Of a DNA stretch of 64,000 bases, positions 36,335 to 44,911 are shown piece after piece. Origin of the DNA: JABAQJ01 sp046327745. GTDB taxonomy: Bacteria > Gemmatimonadota > Gemmatimonadetes > Gemmatimonadales > Gemmatimonadaceae. How positions within the stretch are numbered: the stretch's first letter is position 1; each line of letters starts with the position of its first letter. Both the position numbers and the translations under genes were made by a program. Location of the stretch: contig JAXLXV010000024.1 of assembly GCA_046327745.1 (NCBI GenBank), positions 1-64,000 on the forward strand, given 5' to 3'. The notes beneath the pieces are model-generated. The model searched no databases and was not told the origin of the DNA. It saw only the letters and a list, made by a program, of their open reading frames with translations.

Positions 36335-36859
36335 ATGAAACTTCAGAAGCTCCTTGCTGCATTCAGTCTGTTCGCCTCCGTCCACGCCCTCGGCGCCCAG
36401 AGCGTCACCTACGATTTCGACAAGTCCGTCGACTTCACCAAGTACAAGACGTACGCCTGGGTCGATGGTGGCAACCTGCCTGACGAGTTCAACCACAAGC
36501 GCATCGTCGGCTCGGTGGACACCCAACTGGGCATGAAGTCGCTCACGCAGGTGCAACAGACGGCGAATCCGGACATCCTCGTCAGCTACCGTACCGGCTT
36601 CGATCAAGCGCTCGAGGTGAACGCCAGCTCGTCCGACCTCGGGCCGTATCGCTGGGGCAATCGCGTGGGTTCGGCGCGCGCCCAGCAAGTCACGGTGGGC
36701 ACGCTCTTCGTGATCCTGCGCGATGCCTCGACGCAGGCGGTGGTGTGGCGCGGGGCAGCGACCGCCGACATCAACGCCAAGGCCAGTCCCGAACGCCGCG
36801 ATCGCAACATCGCCAAGGCCACCGAAAAGATGTTCAAGCATTACCCACCCAAAGCGTAA
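36335..36859 (+). CDS. DUF4136 domain-containing secreted protein
   Basis: A 174-aa protein with a signal peptide (MKLQKLLAAFSLFASVHAL then GAQ) and GAGAAG upstream of the start. VTYDFDKSVDFTKYKTYAW is the diagnostic DUF4136 opening; the rest (ADIDILVSYRTG-like region, TLFVILRDASTQAVVWRG, ERRDRNIAKATEKMFKHYPP) also fits. DUF4136 proteins are small periplasmic or lipid-anchored proteins of unknown role, frequent in envelope-stress and efflux clusters. There is no lipobox Cys, so it is probably soluble. It is the first gene after the candidate sigma-54 promoter, 13 bp from the next gene. Confidence 0.82.
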   Translation: MKLQKLLAAFSLFASVHALGAQSVTYDFDKSVDFTKYKTYAWVDGGNLPDEFNHKRIVGSVDTQLGMKSLTQVQQTANPDILVSYRTGFDQALEVNASSSDLGPYRWGNRVGSARAQQVTVGTLFVILRDASTQAVVWRGAATADINAKASPERRDRNIAKATEKMFKHYPPKA

Positions 36860-36872
36860 TCGGAGGCGATCT

Positions 36873-39227
36873 GTGAGAATGCTTCGCGTCTGTCTGGCGG
36901 CTCTGGTCGGCCTCGTTACGCCCGTTGCGGCGCAACGAGCGCCCGCTCGGGTAGCCGTAGTGCTGGATCAGGAAAGCCCGCGATACGGGCAAATGCTCGA
37001 CGCCTTACGCCGCGAAGCCCAGGGCTTCTTTCGCACCGAGGAAGTCACCTTGGTGGAATCCGTGTGTGGCGATGGAACGCCAGCGTCCATTCGCCACGCA
37101 CTGGATGTGGCGCTCAACGATCCACAATTCAGTGTCGTGGTTGCCCTCGGCCCGATCGGGTCGCACTTGCTGGCGTTAGGCGGCTCACCGGCCAAGCCGG
37201 CCATAGCGGGTGTCTTGATCGACGCTTCGTGGCAAAAGGCGCCGGAGAAGAACGGCAGCAGTGGCGTGTCACGCCTGACGTACGTGAATCAATCCTACGA
37301 CGTCGGACGTGCGTTGGACGACTTCCGACGGCTCATCCCCTTCCGCAAGCTGGCCGTCGTCATTGACCGCCAGCAGCTCGCCGCCATCCCCGAATTGCAG
37401 GAGCAGGTGACGGCGTCGGTGCTCGCGGCGGGGGCACAAGTCACCGTGGTGCCGGCGGATTCCTCGGCAGGTGCAATACTCGCGGCGATTCCCGCAGATG
37501 TGGACGCCGTGTTTCTTGCCCCCTTGATGCAGCTGGGCGAGGGTGCACTGGCCGAATTGCTCCGCGGCATCAAGGGCCGCCGCCTACCAACGCTCGCCTA
37601 TTCCAATGAGCCCGAAGTTCGTCTGGGCGCCCTGGCGTCCTACGAGCCCGGTGAGAACTGGCAACGCCGTGCCCGCCGCATCGCGGTCGACCTGCAACGC
37701 ATCTTGGCCGGTGAAGACGCCGGTACGCTGCCGGTGCGACTGGTCGCCGCCCCACGTCTGGCACTCAATCTCACCACCGCGCGCGCGATCGGTTATTCGC
37801 CGAGTCGCACGCTGCTGACGGATGCGGTCCTGGTCGGTGCCGAACCCTTGGCGCCACGCGACACGGTCTCGCTGGCCGATGCGCTGCGGATCGTGGCCAA
37901 TACCAACCTGGATGTCATCGCCGCGCGATTGGAAGCGGCGTCTGGCGAAGCCAACGTCCACATCGTCCAGTCAAACTTGTTGCCCAAGTTGGACGGACGC
38001 CTGACCCAGACCTTCACACGTTCCAGCACAGCGGCCGCCAGTTTCGGCCAACAGCCCGAGCGGATGGGCGACGGCGGTCTTTCGCTCACGCTGCCGATCT
38101 ACAGCGAGCGATCCTGGGCAGCCTATCAGTCGGAGTCCAAGCTTCAACAAGGAAGGGAAGCGCAGCGCGATCAGTTGCGGCTGGACGTCATTCTCGATGC
38201 CGGAGATGCCTACGTCGCCACGTTGCGCGCGCAGAGTCTGGTCCTCGTCCGTCGCACGAACCTTGAACGCACACGCTCCAACCTCGAGATCGCGCGTTTG
38301 CGCGAAGGGGTTGGGAGCTCGAGCAAGGCCGATGTCTTTCGCTGGGAAGGCGAGGTGGCCAACGCACGCCGCGACGTCATTTCGGCGGACGCTCAGGTGC
38401 GTGAAGCGACGCTGGCCCTGAATCGGATCCTGAATCGACCGTTGGAAAGCCCCGTGGCGCAGCCGACGGTGAGGCCCGGCGACGCGGCGTTCCTCTTCCG
38501 CGATTCCACGGTCTTGGCGTGGTTGGACCAGCCGGAGCGGTTGTCGGCGCTCACGCGGTTCCTGGGCGCCGAGGCAGCGTCGTTCTCGCCGGAGCTGGCT
38601 CAGTTGGACGCCGGGATCTCCGCAAAACGACGACAAGGCGTGGCGGCACAGCGCGCCTTTTGGCTCCCTGATTTCGCGCTGCAGGGCGGGTTGTCCAATG
38701 TGTTCAGCCGCAACGGTGCAGGCTCAACCGGGCCCACGATCCCTGCGCAGTTCGACGTCCCGTCGTCGCCCGACATGACGTGGCAGTTCAAGGTGCAGGC
38801 GTCGTTTCCGATCTTTTCGGGCTTCAGCCGCGCGGCCACCAAGGCCCAAACGGACATCGACCTGCAGCGGTTACAGGTGCAACGAAAGAATGCGCAGTTG
38901 AGCGTGGACCAGCGCGTTCGGACGGCGCTGGAAGCCGCCGGCGCCTCCTACGCCGCCATCGCCCTGAGCCAGGCCGCCTCGGTGGCCGCGGAACAGAACT
39001 ACCAATTGGTGAGCGACGCCTACGGACGCGGCGCCGTCTCCATCACCAGCCTGATCGATGCCCAGGTGGCGGCCCTTAACGCCGAACAAAGCGCAGCGAA
39101 TGCCGGACACGACTTCCTCCTCGACCTGCTGAAGCTCGAACGCTCAATCGGGACGTTTGGTGTCCTGTTGAAGCCAGCCGAGCAGCAGGCCTTTCACGAT
39201 CGACTGCTTTCCCTCACCCAACAATGA
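36873..39227 (+). CDS. Fusion of ABC-type substrate-binding domain and TolC outer membrane channel
   Basis: The GTG at 36873 is chosen because CGGAGG lies 6 nt upstream (784 aa). A signal peptide ends near VAAQRAP. Residues about 25-325 match the ABC_sub_bind periplasmic family: VAVVLDQESPRYGQMLDALR, a VALGPIGS hinge, LSYSNEPEVRLGALASY-like ligand loop, and the closing LNLTTARAIGYSPSRTLLTD. Residues about 340-784 are a complete TolC protein with two repeats (LEAASGEANVHIVQSNLLPK; QLDAGISAKRRQGVAAQRAF with LPDFALQGG) and FPIFSGFSRAATKAQ. A periplasmic binding domain covalently attached to the channel suggests ligand-gated or ligand-loaded efflux (inference). It overlaps the adaptor gene by 4 bp. 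Confidence 0.85.
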   Translation: MRMLRVCLAALVGLVTPVAAQRAPARVAVVLDQESPRYGQMLDALRREAQGFFRTEEVTLVESVCGDGTPASIRHALDVALNDPQFSVVVALGPIGSHLLALGGSPAKPAIAGVLIDASWQKAPEKNGSSGVSRLTYVNQSYDVGRALDDFRRLIPFRKLAVVIDRQQLAAIPELQEQVTASVLAAGAQVTVVPADSSAGAILAAIPADVDAVFLAPLMQLGEGALAELLRGIKGRRLPTLAYSNEPEVRLGALASYEPGENWQRRARRIAVDLQRILAGEDAGTLPVRLVAAPRLALNLTTARAIGYSPSRTLLTDAVLVGAEPLAPRDTVSLADALRIVANTNLDVIAARLEAASGEANVHIVQSNLLPKLDGRLTQTFTRSSTAAASFGQQPERMGDGGLSLTLPIYSERSWAAYQSESKLQQGREAQRDQLRLDVILDAGDAYVATLRAQSLVLVRRTNLERTRSNLEIARLREGVGSSSKADVFRWEGEVANARRDVISADAQVREATLALNRILNRPLESPVAQPTVRPGDAAFLFRDSTVLAWLDQPERLSALTRFLGAEAASFSPELAQLDAGISAKRRQGVAAQRAFWLPDFALQGGLSNVFSRNGAGSTGPTIPAQFDVPSSPDMTWQFKVQASFPIFSGFSRAATKAQTDIDLQRLQVQRKNAQLSVDQRVRTALEAAGASYAAIALSQAASVAAEQNYQLVSDAYGRGAVSITSLIDAQVAALNAEQSAANAGHDFLLDLLKLERSIGTFGVLLKPAEQQAFHDRLLSLTQQ

Positions 39228-40297
39228 CAACCACACGAAATCTCACCGCCTTGCTCATCGGCGTGGCCGCGTGCGCCGGTGAAGCACCGCCGGCGAATGA
39301 GCCACCACCTGTCACCGTGGCCATTGCCACGCAAGCCGCCGGCATCTCCGGAGAAACACGCTACGGCGGCGCCATTGAACCCGATGTCTCCGTAGATGTC
39401 GCCTTCCGCGTGAATGGCATCGTGGAGGCCGTCAGTCAGCGCAGCGGGATCGATGGTCGCCCGCGAGCGCTCCAAGACGGCGACGTGGTTCGTCGCGGCA
39501 CAACCCTCGCCCGCCTGCGTCAAGACGAGTACCGCGATCAGTTGTCCGACGCCGAGGCTGGCTTCCAACAGTCGCGCGCCGACTATGAGCGCGCGTCGCA
39601 GCTGTACGAGAACCGCTCCATTTCCAAGGCCGAGTACGACGCAGCGTTTGCCCGCTTTGCGGCTGGCGGCGCGCGTCGCAACCAGGCCGCGGTGTCCCTG
39701 CATGACGCGACCTTGCACGCCCCGATCGATGGCATCGTCCTCAAGCGGACGGCCGAAGTCGGCGCCTTGGCGGGCCCCTCCGTCGCCGCGTTTACCATCG
39801 CCGACACGCGGGTGGTGAAGGTGGTCTTCGGTGTGCCTGACGTCGCGGTGGCCCAGTTGAAGTTGGGCGGCCGGTTGGCCATCGAGGCCGAAGCGCTTCC
39901 CGGCAAACTCCTGGAAGGTCGGATCACACGCATCGCACCGTCGGCAGACCGCAGCAGCCGAGTGTTTGAGGTGGCGGCAAGCCTCCCGAATACGGATGGT
40001 CGGCTCAAGGTCGGGATGCTGGCCACGTTGCGGTTAGGCGGCACGGCGGCCGCTCCCAATCCAGTCGTGCCGCTGGCGTCCATCGTGCGACCCTTGGGCG
40101 ATACCACGTCCTACGCGGTGTACGTCGTGCACGACTCCACCAAAGACACCTCCGTGGCGCGTCGAACGCGCGTCACGTTAGGCCCGGTGAGCGGCAACTT
40201 GATCGCCGTGACCAGCGGCCTCAACGCCGGCGACCGCGTGGTCGTGCGTGGTGCCACCCTTGTCGCGGATGGTCAGCCCATCCGCGTGATCCGGTAG
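39224..40297 (+). CDS. RND efflux periplasmic adaptor lipoprotein
   Basis: A 357-aa AcrA/MexA-type adaptor. The N-terminus has a lipobox (LLIGVAAC, Cys17). It then shows the first lipoyl half (VDVAFRVNGIVEAVSQ, LQDGDVVRRGTTLARL), a short hairpin (YRDQLSDAEAGFQQSRADYE, LYENRSISKAEYDAAFA), the second lipoyl half (LHAPIDGIVLKRTAEVGAL), a barrel (VFGVPDVAVAQLKLGG) and the membrane-proximal domain ending VVVRGATLVADGQPIRVI. It starts inside the TolC fusion stop (ATGA) and precedes the pump gene by 10 bp. Confidence 0.9.
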   Translation: MTTTRNLTALLIGVAACAGEAPPANEPPPVTVAIATQAAGISGETRYGGAIEPDVSVDVAFRVNGIVEAVSQRSGIDGRPRALQDGDVVRRGTTLARLRQDEYRDQLSDAEAGFQQSRADYERASQLYENRSISKAEYDAAFARFAAGGARRNQAAVSLHDATLHAPIDGIVLKRTAEVGALAGPSVAAFTIADTRVVKVVFGVPDVAVAQLKLGGRLAIEAEALPGKLLEGRITRIAPSADRSSRVFEVAASLPNTDGRLKVGMLATLRLGGTAAAPNPVVPLASIVRPLGDTTSYAVYVVHDSTKDTSVARRTRVTLGPVSGNLIAVTSGLNAGDRVVVRGATLVADGQPIRVIR

Positions 40298-40307
40298 GGA
40301 GAGCGCC

Positions 40308-43300
40308 ATGGCACACACCGACGACACAACACTCATTGCCAAGACCAAGAACACCGCGCGGTACTTTACCGAGAAGCGGCAGATCGCGTGGGTCGTTCTG
40401 GTTGGCACCGTGCTCTGGGGGATCATCGGCTACTTCCGGATGCCCCAGCGCAAAGACCCCGACATCCCCGTCATCTCCGCCATGGTTATCACACCATGGC
40501 CCGGCATGGACGCCGCACGCATCGAAGAGCGGGTCACTCGCCGCATCGAGGCGGTGGCAGCGGAAAATGCGAACGTGCAGACGGTTCGCTCCACTACGCG
40601 GACTGGTGTCTCCTACGTCTTCATCGACCTCAAGGAAGGGATCACCGAGACGGGCCAGATCTTCGATGACATCGGTCTCCGGCTCAATGGCATCAAGGAC
40701 CTACCCGACGGCGCGGGCCCGATCCAATACATGAAGGACTTCGGCAATACGGCGTCGTTGATGCTGACGGTTGCTAGTCCGCACTTGGACGAGATTCAGG
40801 TGTCCTTGCGCGCCGATCAAGTCGCCCAGGCGATCCAGTCGTTGCGCGGAGACCATGCCGGCGATCGGGCGACGCTCGTCTACAACTTCCCGGCGTCGAT
40901 CTCCAGCGCCTCCGCGGTTCGCCCCACCACGCTGTACATGGAGCACGCCATTGCGACCGGTGTCTTTCGCGACGCCAAGTTGCTCCAAGGTCCGCAATTC
41001 GTTGGCGTGGACGGCATCACCACCATGTCGGATTCGGCGATCCTCACCGACCTTCGCGACTTTGTGGAGCAGCGGCTCCGTATCGCCGAGCTGCACCCGG
41101 ACGCTTGGCAACCGGTAGTGATCCACAATGTGGCGGACACGCGCGCCCAACTGCTCGCGTCGGGCGGTGACAAGTACAGCTATCGTGAGCTCGAAGAGTT
41201 CACGGATCTCATGCAGCGCACGTTCCAGACCGTGAAGCAGGTGAGCAAGGTGGATCGGTCGGGGGTCCTGGACGAACAAGTCACGCTCAGCTTTTCTCAG
41301 GAGCGCGTCGCCTCATACGGCGTTCCCCTTGGTCAGCTCAAGGACATCCTGCGCGGGCGCAACACCGCCATGAGCGGCGGTGTGATCGACGTGGCCGGCC
41401 GCACCGTCGGCCTGAATCCAAGCGGCGAGTTCAAGGACGAGAACGAGATTGGGCAGGTGATTGTTGGCTCATCCAAGAATGGCGCCCCGTTGTACCTGCG
41501 CGACCTCGTGGACATCGACCGCGGGTATCAGAGTCCGGCGCGCTACCTGAACTTCTATAGCCGGTCGGACAGTGCAGGGCACTGGAGCCGCGGACGGGCC
41601 ATCACCCTGTCGCTCCAGATGCGGCCCGGCGAAAAGATCGGCGCATTTGGCGCAGCGGTGGACTCCACCATCAAGGCGCTCGGCGATCGGTTGCCGCCCG
41701 ACCTGATCCTGGCCCGTACCTCCGACCAACCCCTGCAGGTCCGCGAGAGCATGGACTTGTTCATGAGCAGCCTGTGGGAAGCCGTGATTCTCGTCGTGGT
41801 GATCGCCCTCATCGGGTTCTGGGAGTGGCGGTCGGCGTTGGTGCTGGCGATTAGTATCCCGCTGACACTGGCGATGACCTTCGGGATGATGGCGATGCTG
41901 GGGATTGACCTACAGCAGATCTCCATCGCCTCACTCATCATCGCCTTGGGGCTGCTCGTCGACGACCCCGTGGTCGCCGGCGACGCGATCAAGCGCGACC
42001 TGGAGCACGGGCATCGACCGATCATTGCCGCGTGGCTCGGACCCACAAAGCTGGCCCACGCGATTCTCTACGCGACCATCACGAACATCGTCGCGTACCT
42101 GCCACTGTTGCTTCTGACGGGGGCGGTCGGACAGTTCCTGGTGACGCTGCCGATCGTGCTGACCTGCTCGTTGGTCGCATCACGGCTGGTGTCCATGACC
42201 TTCATTCCACTACTCGGCTACTACTTGCTGCGACCCAGTGGAAAGAAAGAAGTACCGATGAGCGAGCGACGCTCGCGCGGCTTTGCCGGCTGGTACCATC
42301 GGATGGGTCAAGCCGCGATCACCCATCGTTGGCGCGTAGCGTTCGGATCCATGGCCATCCTGATCCTTGGTGGCTGGGTGATGAGCCGCCTCAAGCCACA
42401 GTTCTTCCCGAAGGACCTGCAGTACCTGTCGTACGTGGAAGTATGGATGCCAGAGGACACCCCCGTGATCGAAACACGGGCCATGACCGAGCATGTCGAA
42501 CATCTGGTCAAGGAACACGCGGCAGAGTTCTTCGCGCATCGTACCGCAAAGCACGGGACCGGCCGGCTGGTGTCCGTCACGTCCTTCATCGGTGGTGGTG
42601 GTCCTCGCTTCTGGTCCACCTTCACGCCCGAGGCGCAGCAGCCGAACTATGGCCTGCTGATCATGCAGGTGGCGAGCAAGCACGACACCCCCGAGCTGGT
42701 GTCGGAGCTGCAGACCAAGTTGGCGCACGAAGTCGTGGGCGCACGCGTCAATGTGCGTGAGCTGGAAACAGGGCCTCCGGTGGGGACGCCGGTCTCCATC
42801 CGGCTGAGTGGCGACAACATGCCCGTGTTGCGCGCGACATCCGGACAACTGATGCAGGTGTTCCAGAAGAACGGATTGGCCGAGCGCGTCCAGGAAGATT
42901 GGGGCGCTGAGAGCTTCGCCGTGGATGTGGCGATCGATCCCGACCGCGCCAGTCGCGCTGGGTTGAGCAATGCCGACGTGGCGGCCAGCACGGCCGTCGG
43001 GTTAAACGGCGTGCGCCTGACGGAGATGCACGAAGGGGATCGAGTGATCCCGGTCGTCGCTCGGTTGCGCATGGAGGAGCGGGCGCAGTTAGGCGATCTC
43101 ACGAACCTGTATGTGTACAGCACGCAGGGATCGACCAAGGTGCCGCTGCAGCAGATCGCTGAACTCAAGACCGGTATGCGCCCGGAAAAGGTCGTGCGTC
43201 GCAATCAGTTCCGAACGATTACGGTCGGCGCATTTCCCAAGCCAGGAGTGCTCGCCTCGGAAGTGATGTCCGCATCCAAGGCCGACCTGGATCGCTTGGC

Positions 43301-43880
43301 AGCCTCATTGCCGCCGGGCGTGAAGATGGAAATCGCTGGCGAGTTGGAGAAGCAGCAGTCGGGATTCCAGGAGCTGGCGATGATCCTCTGCATATCGATT
43401 GCCATGATCTATCTGGCGCTGGCCGTGCAGTTCCAAAGCGCCGTGAAGCCTCTGCTGGTGTTCGGCGCCATTCCCTACGGCATGGTGGGAGCGTTCGTCG
43501 CCCTGCTGGTCATGGGCGAACCGTTCGGCTTCATGGCCTTCCTCGGCATCGTCAGTCTGGTCGGCGTCATTGTCAGTCACGTCATCGTGCTCTTCGACTT
43601 CATCGAGGAAGCACGTGAAAAAGGGGAGAGTCTCACGGATGCGCTGCTCGACGCCGGCATCCTGCGCCTGCGCCCCGTCTTGATCACCGTCGGCGCAACC
43701 GTCTTCGCGCTGGTTCCGCTGGCGATGCATGGCGGTCCGCTCTGGGAGCCACTCTGCTACGCGCAGATCGGCGGCCTGGCCGCGGCCACCGTCGTCACAC
43801 TCATCCTCGTACCGGTCTTCTACGCGATCGCGGTACTCGATCTCAAAATTGTCAAATGGGAGCAGGGAGCTCACTCATGA
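40308..43880 (+). CDS. RND-family multidrug efflux permease (AcrB superfamily)
   Basis: A 1190-aa inner-membrane pump, longer than AcrB (about 1050). It contains FRMPQRKDPDIPVISAMVIT at the first porter subdomain, DTRAQLLASGGDKYSYRELE, the TM4 proton-relay pair Asp552-Asp553 in GLLVDDPVVAGDAIKRDLEH, and a second half with QFFPKDLQYLSYVEVWMPED. It finishes with the second TM bundle (IAMIYLALAVQFQSAVKPLL, FGFMAFLGIVSLVGVIVSH, RLRPVLITVGATVFALVPLA). The sequence is closer to the HAE1-like group with the DPDIPV and VDDPVVAGD variants than to CusA. Substrates are not evident. It overlaps the protease gene by 4 bp. Confidence 0.92.
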   Translation: MAHTDDTTLIAKTKNTARYFTEKRQIAWVVLVGTVLWGIIGYFRMPQRKDPDIPVISAMVITPWPGMDAARIEERVTRRIEAVAAENANVQTVRSTTRTGVSYVFIDLKEGITETGQIFDDIGLRLNGIKDLPDGAGPIQYMKDFGNTASLMLTVASPHLDEIQVSLRADQVAQAIQSLRGDHAGDRATLVYNFPASISSASAVRPTTLYMEHAIATGVFRDAKLLQGPQFVGVDGITTMSDSAILTDLRDFVEQRLRIAELHPDAWQPVVIHNVADTRAQLLASGGDKYSYRELEEFTDLMQRTFQTVKQVSKVDRSGVLDEQVTLSFSQERVASYGVPLGQLKDILRGRNTAMSGGVIDVAGRTVGLNPSGEFKDENEIGQVIVGSSKNGAPLYLRDLVDIDRGYQSPARYLNFYSRSDSAGHWSRGRAITLSLQMRPGEKIGAFGAAVDSTIKALGDRLPPDLILARTSDQPLQVRESMDLFMSSLWEAVILVVVIALIGFWEWRSALVLAISIPLTLAMTFGMMAMLGIDLQQISIASLIIALGLLVDDPVVAGDAIKRDLEHGHRPIIAAWLGPTKLAHAILYATITNIVAYLPLLLLTGAVGQFLVTLPIVLTCSLVASRLVSMTFIPLLGYYLLRPSGKKEVPMSERRSRGFAGWYHRMGQAAITHRWRVAFGSMAILILGGWVMSRLKPQFFPKDLQYLSYVEVWMPEDTPVIETRAMTEHVEHLVKEHAAEFFAHRTAKHGTGRLVSVTSFIGGGGPRFWSTFTPEAQQPNYGLLIMQVASKHDTPELVSELQTKLAHEVVGARVNVRELETGPPVGTPVSIRLSGDNMPVLRATSGQLMQVFQKNGLAERVQEDWGAESFAVDVAIDPDRASRAGLSNADVAASTAVGLNGVRLTEMHEGDRVIPVVARLRMEERAQLGDLTNLYVYSTQGSTKVPLQQIAELKTGMRPEKVVRRNQFRTITVGAFPKPGVLASEVMSASKADLDRLAASLPPGVKMEIAGELEKQQSGFQELAMILCISIAMIYLALAVQFQSAVKPLLVFGAIPYGMVGAFVALLVMGEPFGFMAFLGIVSLVGVIVSHVIVLFDFIEEAREKGESLTDALLDAGILRLRPVLITVGATVFALVPLAMHGGPLWEPLCYAQIGGLAAATVVTLILVPVFYAIAVLDLKIVKWEQGAHS

Positions 43881-44911
43881 ACGGCATATCACGCGCCCTC
43901 GTCGCCGCGAGCCTAACGCTCGTCAGCGGGAGTCTGGCGCAGGCACAATCGTTTCGCTCGCTCTTTGAGCGGGTCAGCAAGTCGGTGGTGGTCGTGCGTA
44001 CCCTGGAACGTGGCGCCCCGGCGGAGCCGGGGGCCAGCGCCGGTATCGACTACGGTGTTGGGTCCGGGACGATCATTTCCGCGGACGGGCGCATCCTGAC
44101 GGCCGCCCACGTCATTCAAGTCGCCGAGCGTGTTGGGGTGGAGCTGGCGGATGGACGGATGTTCCCCGCCACCGTGCTGGGCTCGTCCGTACGGGCAGAC
44201 GTGGCGTTGATCAAGATCGACGATCCACCGCCTGACCTGGTGCCGGCGCGAATGGGCAACGCCGATTCAGTCCGTGTTGGCGATGACGTGGCGATCATTG
44301 GTGCCCCATGGGGGTTCAGCTACTCGCTGACGGTTGGACATGTCAGTCGACTGCCCAAACCCGAGGGCACCACCAGCGGCGTCCCGATCGAGTTGATCCA
44401 GACGGACGCGGCGATCAATCACGGCAACTCGGGCGGTCCAATGTTTGACATGAACGGCCGCGTCATTGGCATCGTAAGCCACATCATGACGTACTCGGGT
44501 GGCTCGGAAGGTTTGGGGTTCGCCGTTTCGGTGAACGTGGCCAAACGACTTCTATTGTCGTCGACGTCGGTCTGGACCGGGATTGACGGGTTTGTCCTGA
44601 ACGGCGAACTCGCCAAGCTGTTCAACCTGCCGCAGAAGTCCGGACTGCTCGTGCAGCGCGTGGCGGCCGGCTCGCCAGGTGCAAAGCTGGGGCTGTGGGC
44701 AGGGCAGGTCCCGGTGAAGATTGGGGACCAGGAGCTTGTGCTCGGCGGTGACATTGTGCTCCGGGTAGGGAACATCGAGGTGACGGGCGACTCGCTGAGC
44801 GAGGACCGGACCACGCAGTATGTGCGCGCCCTCCCACCGGGGGCCCCACTGGTCGTGCACGTGTTGCGCGGTGGCGCGGTGGTGGAACTTTCGGCGGTCC
44901 TGCCGCGATGA
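43877..44911 (+). CDS. Trypsin-like periplasmic serine protease (HtrA/DegP type) with PDZ domain
   Basis: The ATG at 43877 overlaps the pump stop, with AGGGAG upstream; the longer frame from 43856 lies inside the pump gene. A signal peptide (ALVAASLTLVSGSLAQAQ) precedes the protease core with the triad His78 (LTAAHV), Asp108 (RADVALIKID) and Ser185 (NHGNSGGPM), and the GSGTIISADGRILT strand typical of HtrA. The C-terminal region (SGLLVQRVAAGSPGAKLGLW ... GGDIVLRVGNIEVT) is one PDZ-like domain. Total 344 aa, shorter than DegP. Placement inside an efflux operon suggests quality control of envelope components. It overlaps the next gene by 4 bp. Confidence 0.9.
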   Translation: MNGISRALVAASLTLVSGSLAQAQSFRSLFERVSKSVVVVRTLERGAPAEPGASAGIDYGVGSGTIISADGRILTAAHVIQVAERVGVELADGRMFPATVLGSSVRADVALIKIDDPPPDLVPARMGNADSVRVGDDVAIIGAPWGFSYSLTVGHVSRLPKPEGTTSGVPIELIQTDAAINHGNSGGPMFDMNGRVIGIVSHIMTYSGGSEGLGFAVSVNVAKRLLLSSTSVWTGIDGFVLNGELAKLFNLPQKSGLLVQRVAAGSPGAKLGLWAGQVPVKIGDQELVLGGDIVLRVGNIEVTGDSLSEDRTTQYVRALPPGAPLVVHVLRGGAVVELSAVLPR

